The position numbers and the translations under genes are program-made. The notes below the pieces were generated by a model that ran no database searches, had not been told where the DNA came from, and worked only from the letters and a program-made list of their open reading frames with translations. Positions 15,797 to 26,359 of a DNA stretch of 64,000 nucleotides are shown one piece after another (position 1 is the first letter of the stretch; every line of letters begins with the position of its first letter). Source of the stretch: Iodidimonas sp. SYSU 1G8 (GTDB taxonomy: Bacteria > Pseudomonadota > Alphaproteobacteria > SMXS01); NCBI RefSeq assembly GCF_039655775.1, contig NZ_JBBYXJ010000002.1:1178001-1242000 (forward strand), written 5' to 3'.

Positions 15797-17704
15797 TCAA
15801 GCCGGGCCGGCGGGACGGGCCACCCGCGCCCGACCGTCGAGAATGACGGCGATGCGCGCGGCCAGTTCGCTTTCGTCGCAGGGTTTCATCAGCACGGGCA
15901 CGTCGTCGGGTATCCGCACGAAATCCGTGTGGCCCGAGACCAACAGAACCGGCAGATCCGGCCGGTCCGCGCGCGCCTGCAGCATGAGTTCGAGGCCGGT
16001 CATGCCGGGCATCGCGAAGTCGGCGATGAGCAGATCGAACTGGTCCGGTCCATTGAGGATGTCCAACGCCTCTTGGCCGCTCGAGGCGGCAACGGCGCTA
16101 TGGCCCAGCTCCGAGAGATATTCGCACAGCACCTCGCGGACGCCGTCATCATCATCGACCAGCAGCACATGAGCGGGCGCGATCGCGGGAACGTTGCCGC
16201 CCTCGTGCAGTATCCGTGCGATCGCGTCCGCCTGAGCACGCGGCAGGTACAGCTCGACGAGCGTGCCTTCGCCCCATGCGCTCTGGATCGTCAGCGCGCC
16301 GCCAAGCTGTTGCGCGACGCCATAGGCCATGGACAGGCCCAATCCGGTACCCTTGCCATCCTTGGTGGTGAAAAAAGGCTCCAGCGCCCGGCGCAGTACA
16401 TCGGGCGACATGCCGGTACCGGTGTCTCCGACGCCCAGAACCACATACTCGCCGCTGCCCAGGCCATCGACCTGGCCGACATCGATCCGTTCGTTGCGCG
16501 CGGTCAGGGTAATGGTGCCGCCATCGGGCATGGCGTCGCGCGCGTTGATGCACAGGTTCAGGATCACCAGCTCGAGCTGGTCGGCATCGGCGGTTGCCGC
16601 CCACAGATCGCTCTCGATGCGCTTGTCGAGGACGACGAGTCCTCCGAGGGTGCGCGCCAGCAGGTCGTCCATGCCGGCGACCAGATCATCGACATCCACG
16701 GCCTCGGCGGTCAGGCCCTTGCGGCGACTGAAGCTCAGGAGCCGCTGGGTCAGGCCGCTGCCCCGCTCGGCGGCCATGGCAGCGTTCTCGATCTGCCGCC
16801 GGAGGCGCGAGCCCTCGGGCACCGCCTTGCGGGCGAGATGGAGGTTGCCCAGCACCGCCGTCAACAGGTTGTTGAAATCATGCGCGACCCCGCCCGCCAG
16901 CGTTCCGAGCGCCTGCATCTTGTCGGCCTGGCGCAGCCGCTCCTCCAGATGCCGCTGCTTGGTCACGTCCCGCTCTATCACCACCAGGCGAGCGGGAGAC
17001 CCTGGCTGCGTCAGGGGAATGCGGCTGACCGCCAACCAGCGCTCACCGTGCTCCGTGTCGTGCCGTTCTTCGAGGGACTCGGACGGCTCGCCGGTCGTCA
17101 TCGCCGCCTGGTCCGCTTCGGTCGCCGCCGACGCGGCATGGTTCTCGCGCAACGCGTCCTCGGTTTTCCCGAGGCAAGCCTCGACCGGCAGGCCGAACGT
17201 GCCCGCTTTGATGGCGTTCAGTCGAATGAAGCGCCCTTCGGCATCCTTGAAGGAGACGGCGTCGCTGGTGTTGTCCAGCAAACCATGGAAGAGCGCGCGT
17301 TCCTGGTCGAGCGCGCGCGCCAGACGATATCGTTCGTAGGCGCCGCCGACCATGGCGCGAAGCACCGCGGGATCCCACGGTTTCGGCGCGTATCCGACGA
17401 TGCCGCCCCGGTTCACCGCCGCCGCGACCGCTTCGATGTCCGCGTAGCCGGTCAGGAGGATGGCCTCTGCCTGAGTGAGTTCCCGCGCTCGGGCGAGAAA
17501 CACGTCGCCTGTCATCTCGGGCATGCGCTGGTCGGAGATGATCACCCAGACATCCTCGCCTGATTTCAGCAGGTCCAACGCGTGCTGCGGAGACGTGGTC
17601 GTGATGACCCGGTAGGAGGATTCGAAGAGATCCTCCAGCGCGACCAGGATCTCTGCCTCGTCATCGACGATGAGGATGCTGCCATGAGCGGAGCGAACGG
17701 TCAT
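15797..17704 (-). CDS. Hybrid histidine kinase: REC-PAS-kinase-REC
   Basis: 635 residues. An N-terminal receiver (about 8-125) has phosphoacceptor Asp58 in SDQRMPEM. A PAS domain (about 135-250) follows, then the dimerisation/phosphoacceptor helix with His275 in GGVAHDFNN. An ATP-binding domain shows NLCINARDAMP, GDTGTGM, FFTTK and GTGLGLSM. A C-terminal receiver has Asp562 in ADFAMPGM. No membrane segment is seen, so it is cytoplasmic. The ATG lies one base after the previous stop. Its place at the end of the CheB-CheA operon suggests it receives phosphate from, or modulates, that pathway. Confidence 0.92.
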   Translation of the reverse strand: MTVRSAHGSILIVDDEAEILVALEDLFESSYRVITTTSPQHALDLLKSGEDVWVIISDQRMPEMTGDVFLARARELTQAEAILLTGYADIEAVAAAVNRGGIVGYAPKPWDPAVLRAMVGGAYERYRLARALDQERALFHGLLDNTSDAVSFKDAEGRFIRLNAIKAGTFGLPVEACLGKTEDALRENHAASAATEADQAAMTTGEPSESLEERHDTEHGERWLAVSRIPLTQPGSPARLVVIERDVTKQRHLEERLRQADKMQALGTLAGGVAHDFNNLLTAVLGNLHLARKAVPEGSRLRRQIENAAMAAERGSGLTQRLLSFSRRKGLTAEAVDVDDLVAGMDDLLARTLGGLVVLDKRIESDLWAATADADQLELVILNLCINARDAMPDGGTITLTARNERIDVGQVDGLGSGEYVVLGVGDTGTGMSPDVLRRALEPFFTTKDGKGTGLGLSMAYGVAQQLGGALTIQSAWGEGTLVELYLPRAQADAIARILHEGGNVPAIAPAHVLLVDDDDGVREVLCEYLSELGHSAVAASSGQEALDILNGPDQFDLLIADFAMPGMTGLELMLQARADRPDLPVLLVSGHTDFVRIPDDVPVLMKPCDESELAARIAVILDGRARVARPAGPA

Positions 17705-17705
17705 G

Positions 17706-19460
17706 TCACTCATGGGTCTTGTAGGGCACGCGGACGATGAAGCGCGTTCCGCCGCCGGGACGATCGTCAATCTCGATGACTCCGCGGTGAGCATCGACGA
17801 TCCGATAGGCAATGGACAGACCGAGTCCGGTACCCGCGCCGACTGGCTTGGTGGTGAAGAAGGGCTCGAAAATGCGTTCACGAATGTCCTTGGGAATCCC
17901 GGGTCCTGTGTCGCTGACTTCGATCACGTAGTCGTTGCCCGCGATGCGTGTCTCGATCCCGATCACGCCGCCGCCCTGCAGAGCGTCGATCGCGTTGCCA
18001 ACGATGTTCATGACAGCCTGGTTGATAAGTGCCGGCGCGCAGAAAAGTTCCTCGGGTGCCTCCAGCCGGCGCTCGATTTTCACGTCTTCGCCCAATTTCG
18101 TCGACGCCAGGGCCACGACCGTGTCCAGCGCCTCCGGAATGTTGATGCGCTGGAACTCGCCTTCGTCGAAGCGCGAGAACTTGCGCAGATTGAGGACGAG
18201 ATTCTGAATGCGCCCCAGCCCCAGCCGCATGGACCGCAGCCGGTCGCGGGCCTTCGCGCCGCGTGCTTCGCGATCCGCTAACGGCATGTCGGGCGTCACC
18301 TCGCCCAGAACGCGTTCCACCGTGTCCTGATGGGCCAGGATGAAGGCGAGAGGATTGTTGATCTCGTGGGCGATGCCCGCGACCAGCTCGCCCAGCGAGG
18401 CCATTTTGGCGGACTGTACCAGCTGCGCCTGGGTTTCCCTCAGCTTGTGATTGGCGGCCTCGAGATCCTGGTTGGCACGGGCCAGCGCCTCGGCCAGGGT
18501 CGCCTTCGCTTCGGCGGCGGCGGCCTCCGCACGGGCGCGCTCCAGCGCCGTTTCCCGGTCACGGTGCTCGCTGGATATGCGCTGGTTCTCGTCCGTCAGC
18601 AGCTTGCGCCTGACGAGCGAACGGATACGGGCTTTCAGGATGTCGCGATGGGTGGATTTGGCCAGCACGTCGTCGACGCCGGCATCGAAGGCGCGCAGGA
18701 ATATGTTCTTGGCCGCGCCCTCCTTGTCGTCGCTGCCAAGAGCGACGATCTGGAACTGGGCGCTCTGCACGGCCGATGCCGTCTCCCGCCTGACCGTGTC
18801 CAGCCGGGCACACAGGCTGATGCCGTCGAATCCCGGGCTGAGTACGTTGACGACGACCGCGTCGCAGTCCTCACCCGAGGCACCAATCGCCGCGACGGCC
18901 GCTTCGGCGGTCTGCACGGCGGTCACCTCGTAGCCTTCCAGGGTCAGGATTTCCCGCAGATAGGCGGTGAAGGTCGGGCTGTCGTCCACCACCAGGAGAC
19001 GGGCGCGCCGGAACGGTGTAAAGGCGGCCGAGGCGTTCTCCCGGTTGATCTCGACAGCCCCGGTCTTTGCCTGCTGGCGCAGCAGCGCGCGGATGCGCGG
19101 CAGGATCAGTTCCTGGTCGGCCGATTTCGGCACATAGGCGTCGACGCCGCTTTCCAGCCCCTGTCTTTCGCGCTCCGGCGCCAGTTCCCCCGTCAGCATG
19201 ATGATGGGGATGGCGCGGGTACGCATCTTCAGTCGCAGCTGCCGCGACAACTCGTCGCCATTCATGCCGGGCAGGTGATAATCGGCGATCACCAAGTCGG
19301 GCAGGTGGCGGTTCAATTCTTCCAGCGCCGCCTCCGCCGTCGGGACGCATTCGACCATGTAGCCGTTTCGCTCCAGGGTGCGGCGGAGCTGGAACGCCTG
19401 GGTCGCGGAATCTTCGACGACCAGGATACGCGTTGTCTCTGCCGGGCTGGGCAAGGTCAT
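17706..19460 (-). CDS. Hybrid histidine kinase: REC-pseudoREC-coiled coil-kinase
   Basis: 584 residues. The first receiver (about 10-130) has Asp60 in IADYHLPGM. The second (about 154-285) keeps the acidic pair VVDD (159-160) and the Lys in LAKST (268) but has Asn205 where the phosphoacceptor should be ([12 protein letters not shown]). A coiled coil (about 290-350) joins to a kinase core with His365 in [10 protein letters not shown], then [21 protein letters not shown] and GTGLGLSI. It is soluble. It overlaps cheB by four bases. Phosphate from CheA could enter through the first receiver; this is inference. Confidence 0.92.
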   Translation of the reverse strand: MTLPSPAETTRILVVEDSATQAFQLRRTLERNGYMVECVPTAEAALEELNRHLPDLVIADYHLPGMNGDELSRQLRLKMRTRAIPIIMLTGELAPERERQGLESGVDAYVPKSADQELILPRIRALLRQQAKTGAVEINRENASAAFTPFRRARLLVVDDSPTFTAYLREILTLEGYEVTAVQTAEAAVAAIGASGEDCDAVVVNVLSPGFDGISLCARLDTVRRETASAVQSAQFQIVALGSDDKEGAAKNIFLRAFDAGVDDVLAKSTHRDILKARIRSLVRRKLLTDENQRISSEHRDRETALERARAEAAAAEAKATLAEALARANQDLEAANHKLRETQAQLVQSAKMASLGELVAGIAHEINNPLAFILAHQDTVERVLGEVTPDMPLADREARGAKARDRLRSMRLGLGRIQNLVLNLRKFSRFDEGEFQRINIPEALDTVVALASTKLGEDVKIERRLEAPEELFCAPALINQAVMNIVGNAIDALQGGGVIGIETRIAGNDYVIEVSDTGPGIPKDIRERIFEPFFTTKPVGAGTGLGLSIAYRIVDAHRGVIEIDDRPGGGTRFIVRVPYKTHE

Positions 19461-20524
19461 GCCTTGGCGTCCCGTCTCAGCATGGTGGCGACACGCGGTC
19501 CAATCAGGTTAAGCGGCAGTGACAACGATGCCGCCCCCAGTCTCACGGCGGCTGCCGGCATGCCATAAACGACGGCCGTGCTCTGGTCCTCGGCGATGGT
19601 GCGTCCACCCGCGCGGCGCAGCTCCAGCAGACCCTCGGCGCCGTCCTCACCCATCCCGGTCAGCACGATGCCGAGGCCCCGCGCACCGTAGTGCTCGGCG
19701 ATCGACTTGAACAAGATGGTCGCCGACGGGCGCTGACCGCGCAGGGGCGCGCTGGCATTCAGACGAAGCACGCCGCCCGGCCTGACTTCGAGATGCCTGT
19801 CGCCCGGTGCGACGTAAACCGTGCCGGGGCGGGCGATCTCCTGATCCTGGGCCAGCTTCACGCGCTGGGGAACGACACTGTCGAGCCAGGATGCGAAGCC
19901 TTCCATGAAGACCGGACCCATGTGCTGCACGATGGCAACGGGTGCGGCCGGCTCGGCCGGCATCCCGGCGAGGAGCTTGGCCAGCGCGGGCGGTCCGCCT
20001 GTAGAGGCCGCGATGCCGACCATGCTTGGCGGACCGATTTCCACATCGGGCGCGGATGACGTCGCGCCACTGCGCCATTCGCCGCCGATCACCCGGCGCC
20101 GCACCACGGCAACCTGACTCATGATGTAAAGCTGGGTACAGATGGTACCGGCGACATCCAGATATTTGCCATGACTTTCGCCGACCGGCTTTTCCACGAC
20201 CGACAGGGCGCCGGCGCGTAGCGCGTTCATGGAGATCTGGAGCGAGCTGTCTTCCAGGTCGCCCGCGATAATGACGATGGGCGTCGGAAATTCCGTCATG
20301 ATCTGGCGCGTCGCGTCGAGACCGTTCATCCCGGGTAGACGCACATCCATGGAAATGACGTCCGGACGGACCGTAGGCAACTGCTGCAGCGCTTCCTCGG
20401 CCGTGCTGAAGGCGGCCGCGACGGTCAGGCGCGGATCCTGCTCGATGATATGCATCAGCAGATGACGCACCACCGGCGAATCCTCAACCATCATCACTCT
20501 GACGGGTGCGGCGTTCTTCTTCAT
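19457..20524 (-). CDS. cheB: CheB-type chemoreceptor methylesterase
   Basis: 355 residues. The N-terminal receiver has acidic residues near VEDS and phosphoacceptor Asp60 in SMDVRLPG. A linker (about 125-165) leads to the methylesterase domain with the Ser174-His201-Asp294 triad (AASTGGP, VQHMGP, TGMGEDGAEG). It removes methyl groups from the operon's transducer when phosphorylated by CheA. It overlaps the CheA gene and the following kinase gene by four bases each, typical of a translationally coupled array. Confidence 0.95.
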   Translation of the reverse strand: MKKNAAPVRVMMVEDSPVVRHLLMHIIEQDPRLTVAAAFSTAEEALQQLPTVRPDVISMDVRLPGMNGLDATRQIMTEFPTPIVIIAGDLEDSSLQISMNALRAGALSVVEKPVGESHGKYLDVAGTICTQLYIMSQVAVVRRRVIGGEWRSGATSSAPDVEIGPPSMVGIAASTGGPPALAKLLAGMPAEPAAPVAIVQHMGPVFMEGFASWLDSVVPQRVKLAQDQEIARPGTVYVAPGDRHLEVRPGGVLRLNASAPLRGQRPSATILFKSIAEHYGARGLGIVLTGMGEDGAEGLLELRRAGGRTIAEDQSTAVVYGMPAAAVRLGAASLSLPLNLIGPRVATMLRRDAKA

Positions 20525-22632
20525 AGCAATTGGGTGATCGCCGACAGGAGTTCGCGCTGATCGAACTTCTGCTTGGTGATGTAGGAATCAGCCCCCAGGT
20601 CCAAGCCCCGGCGCATATCCTCGGGATCGGCGCGCGAGGTCATCAGGATCACCGGAATGGTGGCCAGATCCGCGTCGTTCTTCATGGCTTGCAGCAGCGA
20701 GAAACCGTCCATCCGCGGCATCTCGATATCCGTGATCACGAGGTCGATGCCGGTGCCACCGCGCAGCACGGAAAGAGCGTCGATCCCGTCCATGCTGAGG
20801 ATGACGCGGTAACCTTGGGATTCGAGGATGCTTTTCTCGAGTGTTCGCGTGGTTATTGAGTCATCGACCACCAGAATGGTCGGTGGCGTGGCGGGGGTGG
20901 CGACGCGGTCGAGCAGGCCGGTCTCATAGGCGCCGGCGAAGCGGCCGCTGCGGCCCCATCGTGCCAACAGCTCGGCTGGATTGAGCACCAGCACCGGACG
21001 CTCATCGTAGAGCAGCGAACCGTTCACGAGGTGGGGATCGCTGCTCAGCACCGCCGTATCCGTCACGATGGCATTGCGGGATTCGATCAGCCTGTCCACC
21101 ACGAAGGCGCAGCGGTAGGCACCCCAGCGCACCAGCACGGCGCTGACCATTCCATTCTCCGCCGGTATTCCCTTGTCGCCCATGTTCAGCAACGCCCCCA
21201 GTCCGACGATCGGCACGATGATCTCGCTTCCGTCCAGCGTAACCGGAACGACCGCCGATCCACCCATGCTGTGAATATCCGATGTCTTTAAACGCAACAG
21301 ACTTTCGATAGGATGCATGGGGAGGGCAAATATATTCGGGCCCGCCTCCACGAGCAGCACGTTATGGCGGGCTGCCACCAGAGGCGCGGCGATCACGATC
21401 TGCGTGCCGTAGGGGGTGGCGGGGTGGATGTCGATGGAGCCCTGGAGACGGCGCACCGTGTCATGAACGATGGCCAGGCCCATCCCGCGGCCCGACAGCC
21501 GGTCTACGGCGCCGGCGGTGGAAAATCCCGGCGAGAACAGCAGGCGGGCAAGTTGCTCGCGGCGCAGGGCCGGTGCGTCGTCCATCTGGGGGGGGAGGAT
21601 GCCTGCCTCACCCGCCACGGCCGCGATGCGATCAAAGTCCAGGCCTCTGCCATCATCCCGGACCGTAAGTACCAGCATCCCTTCATTGGCGGCCGCCTCC
21701 ACCGAAATGCTGACGGTTTCCGGCTTGCCTGCCGCCCGTCGTTCCGCGCCGCCCTCTGCCCCGTGGCTCACGGCGTTGCGCAGAAGGTGCATCAGCGGGT
21801 CCTTCAGGGCCTGCAGGACCCGCCGGTCGGCATGCAGGGAAAATCCCCGGTCTCGGAAGGTGACGTCACGATCGTTCTCCCGTGCCAGTTCCCGGACCAT
21901 GCGGCCGAAGCCGCCGAAGACGCTTTCGATGGGCACCAGCGAGAGCTCGGCGATGTCGTCGCGCAGCCGGGCCGCGGCCTGGTCCAGGTTCCATGTACCT
22001 TGCCGGCGCTCGCGCATCGCGCTGCCGACATCCCGCGCCAACTGGAGCAATTCGTGCTCGAATGCCGCGCCGGCATCGCTTTCCTCTGCCCGGCGGGCAC
22101 GGCGCCAGCGCTGATCCAGGCTCTTGAGACTCGCCTGAATCTGGAGCAGGGCGGTTTCGGCCCGGTCGCGGCGCTGCAATTCTTGGGACAGTGTTTCCAT
22201 GGAATGCAGCGCGCGGTCGACCTGCGCGGCGGGAATGCGCAGATAATCGACCCCGCCAGCGCTCTGTTCCGTCGCGGGGACTTCCACAGCGGCATCGTTC
22301 GGCGCCGCTTCGGGCGCGGCGATCCGCGCCATGTCGCCCGCCTCGCCCTCGATCGCATCAAGGAGCCGCTCCATCTCGGCCAGCCCAGGAGCCGCCGCGC
22401 CGGTCGCGGGCGCGTCCGAGAGCAGCGCCTCGAGATCGTGCGCCAGGCTTTCGATCGCCGGATTGTCGACCGCGCGCGCGGCGCCTTTCAGGCTGTGGGC
22501 GCGGCGAAAGGCATCGATGAAATCGGCGTCGCCATCTTCCCTCGCGGCGAGGAGGACTCGGCGAATCTCCGACAGATGTTCGCGCACTTCGTCGCGAAAG
22601 ATCGCCAGCAGTTCCTGTTGCAGGTCGGTCAT
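20521..22632 (-). CDS. CheA-type kinase with C-terminal receiver (WspE/FrzE-like)
   Basis: 703 residues. The Hpt domain holds His46 in AHSLKGAARAV. There is no separate P2 domain of CheA type. The dimerisation region and ATPase follow, with HLLRNAVSHG, DDGRGLD and SGRGMGLAIV. A CheW-like P5 domain spans about 435-565, and a C-terminal receiver has Asp635 in ITDIEMPRMDG. Hybrid CheA-REC kinases are typical of Wsp, Frz and other alternative-function chemosensory systems, in which the fused receiver is output or phosphate sink. A gap of 33 bases separates it from the transducer gene. Confidence 0.95.
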   Translation of the reverse strand: MTDLQQELLAIFRDEVREHLSEIRRVLLAAREDGDADFIDAFRRAHSLKGAARAVDNPAIESLAHDLEALLSDAPATGAAAPGLAEMERLLDAIEGEAGDMARIAAPEAAPNDAAVEVPATEQSAGGVDYLRIPAAQVDRALHSMETLSQELQRRDRAETALLQIQASLKSLDQRWRRARRAEESDAGAAFEHELLQLARDVGSAMRERRQGTWNLDQAAARLRDDIAELSLVPIESVFGGFGRMVRELARENDRDVTFRDRGFSLHADRRVLQALKDPLMHLLRNAVSHGAEGGAERRAAGKPETVSISVEAAANEGMLVLTVRDDGRGLDFDRIAAVAGEAGILPPQMDDAPALRREQLARLLFSPGFSTAGAVDRLSGRGMGLAIVHDTVRRLQGSIDIHPATPYGTQIVIAAPLVAARHNVLLVEAGPNIFALPMHPIESLLRLKTSDIHSMGGSAVVPVTLDGSEIIVPIVGLGALLNMGDKGIPAENGMVSAVLVRWGAYRCAFVVDRLIESRNAIVTDTAVLSSDPHLVNGSLLYDERPVLVLNPAELLARWGRSGRFAGAYETGLLDRVATPATPPTILVVDDSITTRTLEKSILESQGYRVILSMDGIDALSVLRGGTGIDLVITDIEMPRMDGFSLLQAMKNDADLATIPVILMTSRADPEDMRRGLDLGADSYITKQKFDQRELLSAITQLL

Positions 22633-22665
22633 TGGCGACTGTGCCCCATTGCCCGAAGACGCCGG

Positions 22666-24339
22666 TTACAGCCGGTAGCGTTCGGTCAGCGACACCAGCT
22701 GTTCGGAAAGCTGCGTCAGGTTGGCGGCGGCCTGATCCAGCTGCCGGGTTCCGGCGGCCGTCTGCTGACTGCCCTGCCGGATATTCTGCAGCGCACCCAT
22801 CACCTGCTCGATGCCCAGCTGCTGCTGGTTGGTCGACGCGACGATCTGCTGGAAGGTATGCACGCTCTCCTGCACGCGGCCGCTGATTTCCTCGATGGTT
22901 CGCTGGGTGGTCTCGGTTTGCTGCTTGCCGGCCGAGACACGCTTCACGGCTTCTTCGGTCAGCATGACCGACGAGTTGATGCCGCGCTGGATATCGCCCA
23001 GGATGGCTCGGACCTGCACGGTCGCCTCCTTGGCCTGATCGGCGAGCATCTTCATTTCCGAGGCGACCACCGCGAAGCTGCGTCCTGCCTCGCCGGCCGC
23101 GGCCGCTTCGATGGCCGCGTTCAGCGCCAGCAGATGGGACCGTTCCGATACGTCGTTGACCGTCAGGATGATCTCGCCGATCGCCTGGGTCTTTTCGCTT
23201 AGCGCCACGATGTTCTCGGCCACGGCTTCGGCCTGGTCGCGGATGGAATCCATGGCATGCATGGCGTCATCGACCGCGCGCAGGCCCGCATTGCTCGTCT
23301 CGGCGGTCATCTGCGCGGTGGCGATGACTTCTTGCGCCCGCTTCCCGATCTGTCCGCCCGCATGGGTGATTTCGTCAACCGTCGCGGCGGTTTCCTGCAC
23401 GGCGGCCAGCTGTTCCTCGACGCTGGCGGCTTGTTCCTGGGTCGAGGCACGGATTTCCGCCGCCGCTGCGTTCAGATTTTCTGTCGCTTCCCTGCTCTGC
23501 CGCGTGAGCTGACGCAGCCCGTCGACCATTCCATTCAGAGCCTGGGCCAGGCGCCCCATTTCATCCGTACTCTCCGGCGCCCGTTCCGCCAGATCGCCGC
23601 GTCCGACCCGCTCGGCGAACTGCGAGAACCGTTGCAGTTGCGAGGTGATGGACTGGCGGATCAGGAAACTGATGGCAATGGCGGCCAGCGCCGCGACCAC
23701 GATGGCGGCGATGATCGCCGTTTGGCTGGTGGCGTAGATTTCGGCCGTCCGGGTCCTGCCGACGTCGATGGCCATGTCCACGGCTTCCCTTCCATCGTCC
23801 AGATTGGCGAAGAAACGGGCGCGGTGATCGTTGATTTTCGCCTCGGACGCGGACACGCCGGCATAGTTGCCGGTTCTGACCGCTTCGAACTGAACCAGTG
23901 TCTCGGCGCGGATCTGACGTTCATCCCCACGCGCCTTCTCCAGCGCTTCCGCCAGCTTGCGCCAGGACTGAGACCGCTGCGCGCTCGTCGCGGTCGAGCT
24001 GAACTGCCGGGCCGACGCGGACATTTCCGACAGCAGATTGTCCAGGGTTTCGCTGTTGCGCTGCCACTCCGCGACGGTGTCCTCGCCTGATGGCGGTGCC
24101 CGGTCGATAATTCCCAGCAAGGCGTTGATCACCGTCTGCTCTCGCATCTTGCCCTGGTCCCGCTCGGCGGTCTTGATGCGGTCGAGATGAGACAGAGCGG
24201 CGATGTCGCGCGATACCGTCGTTTCGGTATTGTCCTGCACCTCGCCCATCTGCACGAGCATATACACGCCGACGCCGATCAGCGCGAAGGTGATGATGGC
24301 GAAGCCGAGAAGGATTCGGTTTGCAATGGAAAGGCCCAC
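22666..24339 (-). CDS. Methyl-accepting chemotaxis protein (transmembrane)
   Basis: 557 residues from a GTG at 24339, one base after the CheW stop. A TTG further upstream is less likely because it would overlap the previous gene by about 30 bases. TM1 covers about 8-28 and TM2 about 190-210, flanking a four-helix-bundle-type periplasmic domain of about 160 residues. HAMP follows (about 212-265), then the cytoplasmic signalling domain with the hairpin tip around [13 protein letters not shown]. No C-terminal pentapeptide tether is present. It is the only receptor in this operon and so the presumed input. Confidence 0.93.
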   Translation of the reverse strand: MGLSIANRILLGFAIITFALIGVGVYMLVQMGEVQDNTETTVSRDIAALSHLDRIKTAERDQGKMREQTVINALLGIIDRAPPSGEDTVAEWQRNSETLDNLLSEMSASARQFSSTATSAQRSQSWRKLAEALEKARGDERQIRAETLVQFEAVRTGNYAGVSASEAKINDHRARFFANLDDGREAVDMAIDVGRTRTAEIYATSQTAIIAAIVVAALAAIAISFLIRQSITSQLQRFSQFAERVGRGDLAERAPESTDEMGRLAQALNGMVDGLRQLTRQSREATENLNAAAAEIRASTQEQAASVEEQLAAVQETAATVDEITHAGGQIGKRAQEVIATAQMTAETSNAGLRAVDDAMHAMDSIRDQAEAVAENIVALSEKTQAIGEIILTVNDVSERSHLLALNAAIEAAAAGEAGRSFAVVASEMKMLADQAKEATVQVRAILGDIQRGINSSVMLTEEAVKRVSAGKQQTETTQRTIEEISGRVQESVHTFQQIVASTNQQQLGIEQVMGALQNIRQGSQQTAAGTRQLDQAAANLTQLSEQLVSLTERYRL

Positions 24340-24340
24340 G

Positions 24341-24901
24341 TCAGGTCGCTCCGGCAATTGATGAGGGTTCAAGCAGCGGTATCAGCAGAGTGTCGATATC
24401 GAGCAGGCCAAAGCCTTGGCCGGCCTCGGGCTCGCGCAGAAAGTCGGTGACCGCGTCGGGCGCGGCGGGCGGCCTTTCGCCGGCCATGGCCGGCTCATAG
24501 GCATGCGTCACATGCAGGACATTGTCCACCAGCAAGGCGACGCGCGGCCGCTGATGGCGCAGCAGCAGCAGGGTCCCGCCGGTACGGTCCACGGCCGGGC
24601 GGCCGAGCAGAATGGCGAGATCGACGGCGTTGTAGACGATGGCTTTCTCGGCGATCAGCCCCAGCACGCCAGAAGGACTTGCCGGGATCGCGGACGGGCG
24701 GCGCCACGGCACTACCGCCACCACGCTATCGAGGGCGATGCCATAATGCTCCGGCCCGATGGCGCAGACCAGCAGCGGTGTGGTTTCCGTGGCGGCGACG
24801 TCCCGCGCGACACCCCGGCGTGCCAGTTGTTCCGTGCGGGCGTCGAGGATCGACTGCACCGCGTCGTCCTGCATTTCGGGCAGGTGATTTTGTGCCATCA
24901 T
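24341..24901 (-). CDS. CheW-domain adaptor (second of two)
   Basis: 186 residues. After a variable N-terminal stretch of about 40 residues, the CheW beta-barrel pattern is visible: [24 protein letters not shown], the conserved [19 protein letters not shown] region (the usual RG-x-x-P-V-x-D is degenerate), and [12 protein letters not shown]. It should link receptor and CheA-like kinase. ATG directly follows the CheR stop with no gap. It corresponds in position to WspD or WspB. Confidence 0.88.
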   Translation of the reverse strand: MMAQNHLPEMQDDAVQSILDARTEQLARRGVARDVAATETTPLLVCAIGPEHYGIALDSVVAVVPWRRPSAIPASPSGVLGLIAEKAIVYNAVDLAILLGRPAVDRTGGTLLLLRHQRPRVALLVDNVLHVTHAYEPAMAGERPPAAPDAVTDFLREPEAGQGFGLLDIDTLLIPLLEPSSIAGAT

Positions 24902-26359
24902 CTATGCCACGTCCGAAAAAGCGGACGCGATCGGCGTCCTCAAACCCATGATGTCGAGCTGCAAAGCAATGCCGCCGCTCAATTCACCGGCGGTCAGGCC
25001 GTCGCCCTCTGGCACCACGGTGCCCGAGGGCTGCGCCGCCGCGAGGCGAAGCGCGTTGGTCAGGGCGCGCCGGGCATCGCGCGGTTGACGGCGGCCAGCG
25101 AGTAGCAGGCCGAGATGGTAATGGGCCGCAATGAACGTGCGGTCGAGGAAGATGGCTCTGCGAAACGCCTGTTCAGCGTCCGTCTCGCGCCGAAGGGCGT
25201 GTAGGCACAGCCCGCGCCTGAAATGCAGCAGCTTGTTTTCAGGTTCCTGGGCGAGAAGGATTTCGCACTGGCCGAGGGCTTCGGCAGTCTCACCGGCTTC
25301 GATCAGCGCGGCCAGCGCGGCCAGCGAATCCGGCCCTGCCACCGCGGTTTCGCGAGGTGGCAGCGATGCCGTTTCGGGGCGCCGGCGTGCCGGGGCAGTC
25401 GGCTCTGGCCGGGGCCGGTAACGGACCGCGGCAGGGGCGGGAGGAGGGGCGATGCTGGCCTCGGCGGCTGGAGCAGCCGGTTGCGCCAGTGCTTCCACGC
25501 GGCGGTAGGCGGTGGCGCCGGGAAAAGCGCGGGTTTCGAAGACCGAAGCCAGCGCCGGATTGGGTTCGGCGTTGCCAACGAGGAGCCATCCGCCATCGAC
25601 CATGGTATCACGCAGGCCGCGAAGAATCCGCTCGCCCGTCTCGTAATGAAAGTAGATCAGCACGTTACGGCAAAGCACGAGGTCGAAGTCGCTGAACTGG
25701 AGCGGAGAGGTCCCGTCCAGCAGGCTGAGCAGATTGTGCCGCTCGAAACGTGCCATCGCTCGATATTCCGACCGAAGCTGGAAGGACCGATTGCCGGCTT
25801 GCGGTGTAAAGTACCGAGCGATCAGATCGTCGGGCGTCGAGCGCAAGGCCCACCGGCCGAAGATTCCCTGGCGCGCCGTATCCAGCGCCGCCTCGTCGAT
25901 ATCTGTGCCAATGATGGAGATGCGCCAGTCGGCGATCCGTTCGCCCAGCAGATCACGCAGAATGATGGCGATCGAATAGGGCTCCGCTCCGGTCGAGCAG
26001 CCGGCGCTCCAGATCCGGATCGACCGGCTTTCGGCATTTCTGGTCAGAATTTCCGGCAGGATCGTCTGGCGCAGCGCGTCGAACTGATCGGCGTAGCGGA
26101 AGAAATAGGTCTCGCCGATGGTGATCTCTGACTCCAGCGCGGCCCATTCCTTCACGCCGAGCACCGGATCGCGCAGGCGTCGGAGATATTCGGCGCACGA
26201 GACCATGTCGCCTGCCCGCATCCGCCGGCTCACCCGCTCCCAGAGGACGTCGTCCTTGTCGTGATAATAGAAGTGCCCGGTGCGCGAGATGATGATGTCC
26301 TTCAGCGCCGGAAAGGACGCATCGGGCAGCAATGTCGTCGGCAGGGCCGGGGGACTCAT
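24902..26359 (-). CDS. CheR-type methyltransferase with C-terminal TPR (WspC-like)
   Basis: 485 residues from the ATG at 26359, which overlaps the stop of the first cheW by four bases. Residues 1-270 are a CheR domain: an N-terminal helical part, the SAM-binding motif IWSAGCSTGAEPYSIA near 118, GTDIDEAALD near 150, and DLVLCRNVLIYF near 215. A Pro/Ala-rich linker (about 290-345) leads to roughly three TPR-like helix pairs (CEILLAQEPENKLLHFRRGLCLHAL, then AEQAFRRAIFLDRTFIAAHYHLGL). CheR-TPR proteins typify alternative chemosensory operons. Confidence 0.94.
   Translation of the reverse strand: MSPPALPTTLLPDASFPALKDIIISRTGHFYYHDKDDVLWERVSRRMRAGDMVSCAEYLRRLRDPVLGVKEWAALESEITIGETYFFRYADQFDALRQTILPEILTRNAESRSIRIWSAGCSTGAEPYSIAIILRDLLGERIADWRISIIGTDIDEAALDTARQGIFGRWALRSTPDDLIARYFTPQAGNRSFQLRSEYRAMARFERHNLLSLLDGTSPLQFSDFDLVLCRNVLIYFHYETGERILRGLRDTMVDGGWLLVGNAEPNPALASVFETRAFPGATAYRRVEALAQPAAPAAEASIAPPPAPAAVRYRPRPEPTAPARRRPETASLPPRETAVAGPDSLAALAALIEAGETAEALGQCEILLAQEPENKLLHFRRGLCLHALRRETDAEQAFRRAIFLDRTFIAAHYHLGLLLAGRRQPRDARRALTNALRLAAAQPSGTVVPEGDGLTAGELSGGIALQLDIMGLRTPIASAFSDVA

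Noticed and set aside
15776-17563. A 595-codon plus-strand frame opposite the hybrid kinase
   Set aside because: The opposite strand encodes a kinase with all family motifs; this frame has no recognisable domain or ribosome site.
21313-23202. A 629-codon plus-strand frame opposite cheA and the transducer
   Set aside because: Antisense shadow of two well-supported genes in GC-rich DNA.
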